A stretch of 64,000 bases of DNA, taken from Wyeomyia smithii (lineage: Eukaryota; Arthropoda; Insecta; Diptera; Culicidae). Below, piece after piece: positions 20,863 through 31,498 of the stretch. Both the position numbers and the translations under genes were made by a program. The stretch is from NCBI RefSeq assembly GCF_029784165.1, contig NC_073696.1:155430363-155494362 (forward strand), given 5' to 3'. The notes under the pieces were generated by a model. That model ran no database searches. It worked only from the letters and a program-made list of their open reading frames with translations, and was not told where the DNA came from. How positions within the stretch are numbered: position 1 is the first letter of the stretch; each line of letters opens with the position of its first letter.

Positions 20863-22263
20863 CGAAAGATATAATAGCTGAAATGAGGGGCCAAGTTGCT
20901 GCTAGTTGCTTCAAAAAGGTTTTCACTGTAGGAAGAAGGGCAAGAAGAATATTTTGTAGGGGATCTGGTATGTTGAATGTTTTAAATATCCAGTCCACAA
21001 TATCAGAAAATTTTATGAACCCTGTTTCTTTTTTATCTTCTGATCGAGAAATGGGTGCACGAGGGGTTTTTGGTGCCCCAGGAAGCGGTGGGTACTCCTG
21101 GTTTGATTTGAAATTAAAACCGGGGGGTACTTGCTTCGGTTTTTCTTCACCGCTTCCTTTTTGTGTTGTCTTATTGGTCATTCCGCTAGGGGTTATCTTA
21201 CGACCTTTGCGAGAAAGATTAGGAGAGTTGAGCATTCTCCTCTTCCTAGATCCCTCTGGCAAGGCATAGGAACACCCTTCGACGGGATCGTCAGATGTAC
21301 CCTCATCAGTTGGCAAGAAGGAAAAGATATTTCCTGTCAAGGGTGGCTCAGCCCTCTTAAGCATTTCTGCAAAAGAGCGCTTTGATCGTTCCTTAAGGGA
21401 ACGCTTAATTTTTTCCTCGCGCTGTTTGTACGCGGGACATGCCGGAAGGTCATGCCGAGTTCCCTCGCAATAAAGACACTTTTCAGTATCCCCACTGCAA
21501 GCGTTCTCAGCATGATTGCCTCCGCACTTGCTACAGCGTGCCTTGTTGCAGCAGTAGGTGGCTGTGTCACCTAACTGCTTACAGTTTAGGCAATGCATGA
21601 CCCGCGGTACGAACAGGCGTACAGGTAGACGAACCCTGTCCAAGCGGACGTAGTTCGGCAGCGCGGATCCGGCGAATGTTACTCGGAAGGAATCCGAAGG
21701 GAGGAATTTCTTCTTCCCTTCTTCGATGGATACTGAATGCAATTGCTTGCAATCCAGTAGCTTTACACTTTGCATCAAGGGGTTTTTAAAACAGCCAACT
21801 CCATGACGCAAAATGTCATCGACAGTGAGATTCCCTCGGTAACCACACCGTCGATTTCTACATCCTTGGCAGGGATGTACACGCGATACTCTCTCGTGAA
21901 GAGCTCGTAGCCAGCAATTTCGTTTGCTTGCTTCAAACTACTCACGACAACTCGCAGTTTGTTCGGCCTAACCTTCGTAATCTCGGTTACGGCCGAAAAA
22001 TGTTTTGCCAGGTCTTTGCCAATTTGAATAATATTCAATGGTTTCTTTATGGGCCGAAAAAAAACAACGTAGGGACCGCCAGCGGCATCTGGGTAAGCTT
22101 TTACCCGTACTTCCGGTACTTTTGGTACAGGACTTGGCAAAGGAGAGGGCACAGGAGAAGGTAGGGGTGAGCTGATGGGAGAAATTTCAATTTCCGGTAC
22201 ACCGGAAGAAAAGGCGTCAGCGAAAACACCACCGAGGCCCATAGCAACAACCAGAAGCAACAA
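20855..22263 (-). pseudogene. I-clade ORF1, Gag-like with three CCHC knuckles (frameshifted)
   Basis: Two overlapping frames make up ORF1. The 22263-21775 frame has a Pro/Ser repeat region (PSPLPSPVPSPLPSP) and an RRM-like segment. The 21811-20855 frame has three Cys/His knuckles beginning CLNCKQLGDTATYCC, then a basic tail. A frameshift lies within the 21775-21811 overlap. The native start is upstream of 22263 in a shifted phase and was not determined. ORF1 proteins of this type bind element RNA and form ribonucleoprotein particles. Confidence 0.7.
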
Positions 22264-22430
22264 CGATCATTCGATGACGTCGACAACATCGAATCGAACC
22301 ACGCGGACGATTGGCTGCACCAGAATCGAACCACACGGAGAATCGACTCGTCAGCAGATTTAGTTTAGTCACACAGGGTTTTAGGCTTTAGCGAAGGAAT
22401 TCAGAATTCAGTCTAGTGCGCGTATCGGTA

Positions 22431-23008
22431 GAGTAAAGTCATATTGTATTAATTAGAAGTGAATAAATTTATTTTTTTTAGAAATCCGCTAAACACGGGT
22501 GCATTACTTATATATACTCTTTACTCTTATCGCTGTTGGAATGAACACTGCTTTTTCCATCATGTCAACAATATTTGGTTTAATATTTTGAAATGATCGA
22601 GGCAAAAGTGTTATGAAATATATGAGCCTTTACATAGGCATAAAGCGCAATTCTACATGAGCGCACAGCAGTAGCAAACAAACAACTCGTCGCGCAGAAG
22701 TGCGCTTATAAAGAATGAGTACCGTTGGAGGTGTTTGACAGAGGCAGCGTGATGACGTCATCGCGTGATCCAGACAGGCGTCTACTACAGGCCGAGGGGG
22801 TCACCACCGACCGGACACACAGCACCCGTCTCACTCCACCCGCAAGATTGTCGCAACTCAAAACGAGTAGCTGCGCAGCGGACGAACAGCACATAACATA
22901 CGCGATTGTGTATTTATAATTTGAAGAAATGAAGAGATTTAATGTATAATAATGAAAAAAATGAAGAAACAATATGTTGCATCAATGATTTTGTCATTGA
23001 TATAATAT
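22431..23008. other. Unassigned DNA between I-clade and Jockey elements
   Basis: About 580 bp without a credible gene. It holds a CRE-like palindrome TGATGACGTCATCGCG at about 22750 and an AT-rich end. Because the Jockey element was inserted here (target duplication 23009-23021 and 27411-27423), this DNA was once continuous with 27424 onward. It may be internal sequence of the LTR element whose LTR-like end lies at 27586-28057. Confidence 0.4.
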
Positions 23009-23259
23009 AGAAACAAATATGTTTTTTTTTTTTTTTTAAAGGGGGGATTTGTTAGTAGCTTAAGTATTTATGATAAATATTAGTAAATAATGAGTATGTG
23101 TGTCCAATCACAAATGGTGACTTCTCAACACTGTTAGAAATTTGTAATTTTAATTGTTAGGATTTGTTTGCTTTCGCAATTAGGACTTATCATTCGTAGG
23201 GATTTAAACCTACTTGTCAGAAAAGGGGAAGTAAACTTACAACTAACTTAATTGCTAAC

Positions 23260-25912
23260 TTATTGGCTATAAAAAGAGCTTATCGTAGCAATTGAGGATT
23301 GCAACGATTTTTGTCGAAAATTGTTAATAATTTTATTTGACATAGCTTCTAATGGTTCAACACCAGTAAGTCTATGTAATTCGAGTGTACCAAACCAAGG
23401 AGGACGCTTCAAAACCATTTTCAGAATTTTATTCTGAATCCTTTGAAGCGTTTTCTTCCTTGTTGAACAGCAACTTGACCAGATCGGTACAGCATAAAGC
23501 ATTGCTGGTCTAAAAATTTGTTTGTAAATCAAAAGTTTGTTCTTTAAACAAAGTTTAGAATTCCTGTTAATGAGAGGATATAAACATCTCGTATATTTGA
23601 TGCACTTGGCTTGTATACTCTCAATGTGCTCTTTGAAAATAAGTTTTTTATCATAAATTAGTCCCAAGTACTTAACCTTGTCAGACCAACTTAAAATAAC
23701 CCCATTCATCTTGACAACGTGATTATTGTTTGGCTTGAGGAAAGAAGCCCTAGGCTTATGCGGAAAAATTATCATTTGAGTTTTAGAAGCATTGGGAGTG
23801 ATTTTCCACTTTTGCAAGTAGGAAGAAAAATATCTAAACTTTTCTGCAATCGACTGCATATGACACGAAGACTTTTTCCTTTTACGGAAATGCTTGTGTC
23901 ATCGCAGAACAATGACTTTGTGCATCCTGGAGGCAAATCAGGAAGATCTGAAGTGAATATGTTGTACAGGACTGGACCCAAGACTGAACCTTGAGGTACA
24001 CCTGCTCTGACAGGAAATCTATCAGATTTTGAATTCTGATAGACAACCTGCAGAGTTCGATCAGTAAGATAATTTTTTAAAATTTTGATTAGGAAAATTG
24101 GAAAATTAAAAGTTTGCAATTTCGCAATCAAACCTTTATGCCAAACACTGTCGAATGCTTTTTCTATGTCTAAAAGAGCAGCTCCAGTGGAATTACCTTC
24201 AGATTTGTTAGCTCGTATCATATTAGTAACTCTGAGCAATTGATGAGTTGTGGAATGCCCATGGTGAAGTCCAAACTGTTCATTTGCAAAAATTGAATTT
24301 TCGTTGATGTGTGACATCATTCTGTTAAGAATAATTCTCTCAAACAGTTTACTTATTGAAGAAAGCAAACTGATTGGTCGATAACTTGAAACTTCAGCTG
24401 GGTTCTTATCCGGTTTCAAAATGGGAGTAATTTTTGCATTTTTCCATAATTTGGGAAAATATGCAATTTTGAAGCAGCAATTGAAAATTTTTACTAAAAA
24501 TTCCATTGTGCTCTCAGGGAGATGTTTGATTAGTATATTAAAGATTCCATCGTCACCAGGTGCTTTCATATTTTTGATTTAATTGATTTAATCTCATTCA
24601 AGTTAGTTTCAATTATTTCTGCAGGTAAAAAATTCTGGGAAGAAATTAAATCAAATTGACGTGTGACTTCATTTTCAATTGGACTCACAAAATTCAAATT
24701 TGAGTTATGAACACTCTCAAACTGCTGAGCAAGTCTTTGAGCCTTTTGTTCATTGGATACAAGAAAACGTTCACCATCTTTTAAAACTGGAATAGGCTTT
24801 GAAGGTTTCTTAAGAATCTTCGACAGCTTCCAAAATGGTTTTGAATATGGTTTCAATTTTTCAACTTTAGTCTCAAAATTTTGATTTCTCAGAAGAGTAA
24901 ATCTATGTTTAATCTCTTTCTGTAAATCTTTATAAATAGTTTTAAAAACAGGGTCACGAGAACGTTGATATTGACGTCTGCGGACATTTTTCAAACGAAT
25001 TAGAAGTTGAAGATTTTCGTCAATTATTGGTGAATCAAATTTCACTTGAGCCTTTGGAACAGAATAATTCCTGGCATCAACAATTGCACATTTTAATGCG
25101 TCCAAAGCGGAATCAATATTCACTTCGTTTTGCAAATCAAGATCATTATTGAAATTTCTCTCAATATGAGTTTTGTATCTTTCCCAATTAGCCTTGTTAT
25201 AATTAAAAACAGAGCTCATAGGGTTTAAAACTGATTCATGTGATAAAGAAAAAGTTATTGGAAGATGATCAGAATCAAAGTCAGCATGTGTGATCAAATC
25301 ACTACATACATGACTTTGATCTGTAAGCACCAAATCAATTGTTGAAGGGTTTCTTACAGAAGAAAAACATGTAGGACTATTCGGAGACAAAATAGAATAG
25401 TATCCTGAAGAACAATCGTTGAATAAAATTTTGCCATTGGAATTACTTTGAGAATTATTCCATGAACGATGTTTAGCGTTAAAATCGCCGATTATGAAAA
25501 ATTTCGAACGATTTCTGGTGAGTTTTTGTAAATCACCTTTGAAATAATTTTTGAGCTCGCGTGTGCATTGAAATGGTAAATATGCTGCGGCAATAAATAA
25601 AATCCCAAGTTCAGTTTGAACTTCAATTCCCAAAGTTTCAATAACTTTCGTCTCAAGATGGGGAAGAGCACGATGTTTGATTCGGCGATGAATAACAATT
25701 GCAACTCCACCGCCGGAACCCTGAATCCTATCATATCTATGAACCACGTAATTGGGATCATATTTTAATTTTATGTTAGGTTTCAAAAATGTTTCAGTAA
25801 TAATTGCAATATGCACATTATTTACTGTTAAAAAGTTAAAAAGCTCATTCTCATTGGCCTTCAATGAGCGAGCATTCCAATTTAATATTTTAATTGTTTT
25901 ATTTAAAATCAT
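23260..25912 (-). pseudogene. Jockey-clade ORF2: endonuclease and RT (two frameshifts)
   Basis: ORF2 begins at 25912 (MILNKTIKILNWNARSL) and overlaps the ORF1 end by 14 nt. The AP endonuclease (WNARS, TETFL, GGGVAI, IGDFNAKH, SDHLPI) occupies about the first 230 residues. RT follows, with KAPGDDG, SYRPISLLSS, LLDIEKAFDSVWH and GVPQGSVLGPVLYN. The catalytic box reads FCDD where FADD is usual. The frame is broken near 24566-24569, where an A-run appears one base short. It breaks again near 23860, after which 23859-23260 completes the thumb and C-terminal region and ends at a stop. There is no RNase H, as expected for the Jockey clade. It probably cannot produce a full-length protein. Confidence 0.88.
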
Positions 25913-27221
25913 TGCTAAATTTTAAATTAGAAACAATTTTAATAGTAAAATTTGTGCCTATTTGAATGGCTTCAAACAATGATTTTGCCTGCAACATGGC
26001 GTTCATAAGATCGAACATTGCCTGTTGCAAAAAAGAAAGTTTACCTGCCGTAATAGGCCCCAGGCAGTTGACATTAGAAAAAATATTTTCGGCAGCAATA
26101 TTAGCTGGAGTGATAGGTGTACAATTATTTTCTAGCCTGTTTTGCTTACCCATATTAACGGTCATTTTCGAACTACCAACACTAGGCGGTATAATGTTCG
26201 AACTACCTGTAACCTGTGCATAAGTTAAACGGGTATGCAAAGGAGTAGGTAAACTATGCGTCACTGGTACGCTTGGAGAATTTTGTTTTGAAGTTGGTTT
26301 TAATTGAGAAATTGAATTTTGTTTACCTTGCCTTGCCTTAACAATTGCTAAACGGACTGGGCATTGATAAAAATTTGACATATGGTTGCCGTTACAATTC
26401 GCACAGCGAAAATTTTTACTCTCTTTCACAGGACATGTGTCCTTTTTGTGAGAAGAGTCTCCACAATTAAGACATTTTTGGTCCATGTTACAGAATTTGG
26501 AACCATGGCCATAACGTTGGCAAGTACGGCATTGGGTGATATGCTTTTCACCTCCGCCATACTTCCTATAAATTTCCCACTTTACACGCACATTATACAA
26601 AGCATGTGCTTTTTCAAAAAATTTTAAGTTGTTAACCTCATTGCGGTTAAAATGAATTAAATAATTAACAAGGGAAGTTCCAGTTCTCTGACTGTTTTCG
26701 CCTCGTGATTTTTGTTTCATTAGAATTACTTGAGTAGGGGCTATGCCAAGTAATTCTGTTAAAGTAAGTTTGATCTCATCAACGGTTTGATCGTTGGTGA
26801 GACCTTTCAAGACAACCTTAAACGGCTTGGTGTTCTTGGTGTCATATGTAAAAAATTTGTACATCTTGTCAGTTAAATACTGAACAAGACGATCACGACC
26901 CTTTACTGAGTCGGCTAATAAGCGGCATTCACCTCTACGGCCAATTTGATAGGTAACTTTAACATCAGAAACAAACGTTAAAAGTTCCTTTTTGAATATA
27001 TTAAATTCAGAAGAAATAGTTACCACAATAGGTGGAACTTTCTCCTTTTTTAAAGATTTTATATTTTGTATAGTTTCATTATTAATAACTTCCATTTCAC
27101 CAGCTTCTTGCTCAGGCAAAATATCAAAAGGATTGTCACTACAGACACTCGATGTGTCAGAAAGAGATGCCTCTCTTTTCCTCCCCGCAGCGATGCGAGG
27201 TTTCTTTTTCCGTCCAGCCAT
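25899..27221 (-). CDS. Jockey-clade ORF1, Gag-like protein
   Basis: The frame encodes 440 aa from the Met at 27221 (MAGRKKKPRIAAGRKR). I prefer this start because the 129 codons upstream fall mostly in the 5' UTR, extend beyond the element's 5' end at 27410 and resemble random hydrophobic sequence. It has a basic N-terminus, an RRM-like central region, and three CCHC-type zinc knuckles starting CRTCQRYGHGSKFC, CLNCGDSSHKKDTC and CANCNGNHMSNFYQC. A Ser/Thr/Pro-rich linker and a helical C-terminus follow. Such proteins coat the element RNA and can direct it to the nucleus. The frame is intact although ORF2 is broken. Confidence 0.88.
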   Translation of the reverse strand: MAGRKKKPRIAAGRKREASLSDTSSVCSDNPFDILPEQEAGEMEVINNETIQNIKSLKKEKVPPIVVTISSEFNIFKKELLTFVSDVKVTYQIGRRGECRLLADSVKGRDRLVQYLTDKMYKFFTYDTKNTKPFKVVLKGLTNDQTVDEIKLTLTELLGIAPTQVILMKQKSRGENSQRTGTSLVNYLIHFNRNEVNNLKFFEKAHALYNVRVKWEIYRKYGGGEKHITQCRTCQRYGHGSKFCNMDQKCLNCGDSSHKKDTCPVKESKNFRCANCNGNHMSNFYQCPVRLAIVKARQGKQNSISQLKPTSKQNSPSVPVTHSLPTPLHTRLTYAQVTGSSNIIPPSVGSSKMTVNMGKQNRLENNCTPITPANIAAENIFSNVNCLGPITAGKLSFLQQAMFDLMNAMLQAKSLFEAIQIGTNFTIKIVSNLKFSNDFK

Positions 27222-27585
27222 TTCAGGTGATACGAAAAAAGTTAAAACAAATGTTAAATTCAAAAGTAGGTAGTCTTGAGAAAGACTGATGGGAAATAAC
27301 TTTAAAAGACACACTGACAAAACACAAACTTTGAAGCTATAGGCAGTCAAAGACCAGTCCACAAGCAACCGAAAAAACGTCTGATCTGTAGGACAGTTCA
27401 AGACGCACTGAGAAACAAATATGTTAATAGTTACATTACACATGCCAAGAGACTTATTGTATAAAACCGCAAAAACAGAAAAAAAAAATGAAATAACGAA
27501 CAGTAGACGCACCAAGAAGCCATCATAACTAGGCATTAGGCCGTTATCTCTTCGCAATAACAACCACCTCGGGAGAGTGGGGGAA

Positions 27586-28057
27586 TGTGACGCAACATCC
27601 CACGACAATTACCCAATGTTGCCACGTTGGCATCAACAGTAAACTGGAACATTAGCTTGCTACAGGGTTCACCTAGCACGCAGGAAACACCTTGCAATAA
27701 CATAGCATTCTAGAGCATTCCTATTAAGAATCATTGGCCAAACCGATAAATGACAAAACATCATTATTATGAATCGTTTAAAACAATAACCAAGCGTCCT
27801 AGTTATAAGTCGTCGAACGACCGGTGGCTTACGAAATGTAAATGTCCTAACGATCATGCCACTTTATGTTTACCTTTTCAATTTAACTATAATCAAAACA
27901 GAAGCCTGAGACACAGCGTCAGTCATGGTTGCCCTCAGGCGCTCACGGTTGCGCGCGGTTCTGAGTAAATACGCGCTCTCGCACGCGCCCTTATGTTCTT
28001 AGTAAATTGTCGAATGTATATACTCAAAATAAGTTAAATAATAAGGAAAACCACACA
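27586..28057 (+). repeat. Probable LTR related to the gypsy LTRs
   Basis: The sequence begins TGTGACGCAACATCCCACGA and, in its first 45 bases, aligns loosely with the start of the gypsy copy 1 LTR, including a shared ACCCAATG. A purine tract GGGAGAGTGGGGGAA directly precedes it. It ends AACCACACA, close to the AACCTACACA end of the gypsy LTRs. Near the end are GC-rich CGCTCACG/GCGCGC stretches like those in the copy 2 LTR. I read it as the 3' LTR of a third, diverged member of the group, with its internal part upstream split by the Jockey insertion. No partner LTR is visible. Confidence 0.45.
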
Positions 28058-28784
28058 AATGAATTTTGTTTCGATTTTTTTTTCGAAAACTTCTCAATCG
28101 ATTTTGACGAAATTTCTTGACAATTCCTGAACCATCAATCTTAAACAAAATATATATTTTCCAAGGGAAAAATATTTTTGATACCTAGATTAGATATTTA
28201 AAACCTTATACATAGGTACCAATTAATCCAGTTTCGAAAATCGAATAAGGTGTGTATGTGTGCGGAAGTTTGTGTATGTGTGTTTATTTTCATTCTTACT
28301 ACCATTATATCTCGATTTTCTCAGCATTGGCTGAACCGATTCGATTGTTCTTAGTCGCGTTTGAAAGAGCTTAAAGTCAAGTTAGTTGATGGTAAATATT
28401 GTTTTGATCCGAAGGTTCATTCAAAAATGACGTAACAAAATGTGATCAGTTTATACGGGAACTGATAAACTAATTGATTTTTTTTTCAACGGTCTGACTG
28501 ATTTTAGAAATGTATATAGGTGTATTCTTGTAATTCGCATCATGAATATATAAAGCAAAAGGCTACGTGAGACGTGTGTAAAAGTATGTGTTTATTTGTT
28601 TCATCCCAGTGTGAGAATTTTCACACATATGGGTTAGGAATACGCTAATTCAAAAAGAACCTATTTAGTGTTTGCACAACCTGGTTGAGCAGTGTTCAAC
28701 ATTTACACAGTATTATGTCTACTGCAAGACAAGTGTGCTCGCACTTTGAGGTATATTGAAATAAATTTAGAATGGATCTTCTGA
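28058..28784. other. Unassigned AT-rich intergenic or TE-derived DNA
   Basis: No gene is apparent. GTGTATGTGTG-type simple repeats occur at 28250-28290 and 28575-28590. CTCGATTTTCTCAGCATTGGCTGAACCGATT (split here as two motifs, TCTCAGCATTGG and CTGAACCGATT) resembles the 'TCTGAGAAA / GGTCCAGCC' unit of the palindromic repeat family nearby. Confidence 0.4.
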
Positions 28785-28975
28785 GATGGTCTAACAAGCC
28801 AGTCATCGTGGGTTCGGCTCGGCTCTCGGCTCGGAAGAAACTGTTAGTGTCAGTAGGATCGTAGCGCTAGCCCCGAAAGTGTCCTTTACACTAAACAGTT
28901 GACTGGAAGTCTGTGGATTATAAACAAAAGATCGAGTTCCGAATCGGAATGTAGCACAAAGGCTTTGCTTACTTT
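28785..28975 (+). mobile_element. tRNA-related SINE-like repeat
   Basis: GTGGGTTCGGCTCGG resembles a degenerate tRNA-gene B box, although the A box is not clear. The following body, beginning GTTAGTGTCAGTAGGATCG and continuing through AGTTCCGAATCGGAATG, has the look of a repeat that I associate with Aedes-type genomes. The minus-strand 74-codon frame over it is not a gene. Boundaries are approximate and no target duplication was found. Confidence 0.4.
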
Positions 28976-29361
28976 GCATGGATTTCAGAATATTCTCACG
29001 AACATTCCTAGCATCAAATTGCTTCATTTGGTCAAACCGATGTTAGGATTTTTTTTTCAATTGCTATCATAGCATGTTTAATTGGTCTCATATCATGTAA
29101 ACACGTTTTGTTTCGTAACTTTTGCATAAACCATCGGATCAAACAGATGTCCGATGATGATCTAATAGCCTTCAAGCCATTCCAATTGCAGCCAAGTAAA
29201 TCAAATCAATAATCCATTGCTGAGATAATCCAAATGTGTTTTTCAAGATTGTTTTTGTTCACTACGCATAATATCATTCAATTAGTTACCTCCAAGATAC
29301 TGCAACGTACTAGGCGTTTCCACAAGTTTTGTTTTTTTTTTCAACATATCTTTTGAAATTA
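28976..29361. other. Unassigned DNA
   Basis: AT-rich DNA with T homopolymers and no reading frame or repeat signature that I can identify. It directly precedes the left arm of the large palindrome. Confidence 0.4.
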
Positions 29362-31440
29362 TGCAAATACCATTAAATTCTTTCAAATATATGATACAAG
29401 TTTGTTTTTGATCGTGGTGTAATCGATTTGTACTCATATACTGCGTATAAATATTTAGATTGTTTATGTCAACTTTAGTCAGTAGATTTCAAATAATGTA
29501 TAATTAAATGTTGTTTCAAATACATAAATTTGAATGATCTTATCAGTGAAAATGAAATTCTTTAACGCAGTTGATATTACTGATCGTTTCTGAGGGGCAT
29601 CCAATGAATGGGCAAATACCAATCATTATGGGTTCTTGAAACCTGGATTACCCAGTGGCCAGAATCCGACCTCGAACCTCATTTTTAATCCAGATGGCCA
29701 CATCTGGTTGCATGATAATCATAAAATCCATCATAAAATTGTCGGACAGCCCGATCTGGGTATTTCGATGGCTAGGATGGCGTCAGTTTTCGATCAACAG
29801 CCTAAAGTGACAAATATCATCCAATACGATTTGGGGTAACGGTATGATACCCGGAGGCCAGAAATCATCTTCAGACGCCATTTTAAATTACTAGACAGTA
29901 GCTTACGGTTTCTGAAAATCAGTCTAAAAAGGACATACATTACACAATGTGAGTTTTTCAGTACTCGGGATGATGCTCAGAGGCCAGGAATCAACTCCAT
30001 ACTTCATTTTGAAATCCGAATTTGCGACTTCCGGTTTCTGGAAAACATCCTTCAATTGCCAAATATAATCCAATAAAGGTATATCCACTCTTTGGATTTT
30101 AGAATATTGATGTTGCATTTGAAGGAATAATTGGAGCATAGTATTTGAAATTTAACGTAATGTTTGTACTAATTATATTGTTTTTTTTTTCTATCATAAT
30201 GACTCCTAATTTCGAACTTTGATCAAAGCAGCTAGTTTTTAACAGCCTTTGGGTTTTGTTTTGTTTTTTTTTTTTTTTTGTAAGTTTGTGGAACAACCTG
30301 TTCGTTTGACACTTGTTTTCTTTAAATAAGTCGTGAAATCTTTGAGAGAATATACTTTCAATATTTTTACAATTTAACACATAATGGGTTAAATTAAAGT
30401 CCGATTACACAGGTCAACACAAGTGTGGCCCCTAAGGTCAAACTAAAAATATTAAAAATTATAGCTTTTCCTGTGAATCTTTCTTTCTAGGGCAACTATT
30501 GTGAGTATTAGAGCAGCATTTTTTTCGATATTGTCAACCAGTATTGTAATCAAATGTAATGGGTACCAATACAGCAACTAAACTTTCAATTTTAAACTAA
30601 GATTTTTGAAATCAGACATGCAAAACGAGTGAATTTAAAAAAGTTTTCTGAACACGTTTTTTTTCATAACCTCCGGAACTACATGTTCAATCATCATAAA
30701 ATTCGTTATTTAGCGGTTTTGAAGACAGTCCGTTCATTTTATATCTATTTTGTTCAAATCGGTTGTGTAGTTTCTAAGATAATGGAGTGTTCTAGCTTTT
30801 ACATTTTGATACATAACAGACAAAGTTACAGTCCGATTATAATAAAATTCAATAGGGTTTTATCAGGCAACTAGACCTCTCTATTTCAACTTATTTTGTG
30901 AAAATCGGTCCATCCATCTCTGAGAAAAGTGGGTGAGTTCAAGCAGTCTTAGAAACCTGTTTCTTGTTATAGCCTGATTTCCCATTATACATAACGGACA
31001 AAGTTAAAGTCCAATAACAATAAAATTCGATAGGGTCTCATGGGGCAACAAGACCTTCCATATGACACTAATTTTATGAAAATCGGTCCAGCCATCTCTG
31101 AGAAAAGTGAGTGAGTTTAAACAGTCTTTGAAACACGTTTCTTCACATAACTTTTGAACCAAATGTCCGATCCTTATAAAATTATTCTACTAATGGTTCA
31201 AAAAACAAGCCCGTTCTTTTGATACCAAAATGTTTGAATCGGTTGTGTAGTTTCTGAGATAATGAAGTTTTATGATTCTCACATTTTGATACATAACCTC
31301 GAAACTAAAAATCCGATTGCAATAAAATTCAATAGGGTCTTATGGGGCAACTAGACCTTTAATTTGCAGTTAGTTTCATGAAAATCGGTCCAGCCATCTC
31401 TGAGAAAATTGAGTGAGATTGGGAGACCGTTACATACATG

Positions 31441-31498
<58 letters not shown>

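Larger units (their letters stand above)
16876..22430 (-). mobile_element. I-clade non-LTR retrotransposon, degraded
   Basis: The element lies on the minus strand, with its 3' end at about 16876 and its 5' end near 22430 (5' limit uncertain). It has ORF1 with zinc knuckles and ORF2 with an AP-type endonuclease, RT, RNase H and a C-terminal Cys/His-containing tail. RNase H places it in the I/LOA group and not in Jockey. A 5'-truncated copy of its 3' UTR occurs at 42198-42388. It interrupts the 3' end of the errantivirus-like env. Confidence 0.85.
23022..27410 (-). mobile_element. Jockey-clade non-LTR retrotransposon, near full length
   Basis: The minus-strand element is 4389 bp. Its poly-A tail appears as 16 T's at 23022-23037. 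The 13-bp target duplication AGAAACAAATATG lies at 23009-23021 and 27411-27423 and fixes both ends. The 5' end begins CAGTGCGTC, and CAGT is a common start for Jockey-type elements. A 189-bp 5' UTR precedes ORF1. ORF1 is intact and ORF2 (endonuclease plus RT, no RNase H) is frameshifted. The intact target duplication and clean tail indicate a fairly recent insertion. Confidence 0.93.

Noticed and set aside
23022..23060. An A/G-rich AAAGGGGGGA followed by TGTTAG, read first as a polypurine tract and LTR start
   Set aside because: On the minus strand this is the end of the Jockey 3' UTR followed by its poly-A tail, and the 13-bp target duplication fixes the boundary there.
27222..27608. 129-codon N-terminal extension of the Jockey ORF1
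   Set aside because: It extends past the element's 5' end (27410) and is unlike ORF1 proteins; MAGRKKK at 27221 is the better start.
28803..29027. 74-codon minus-strand frame
   Set aside because: It lies over a SINE-like repeat and has no protein signature.
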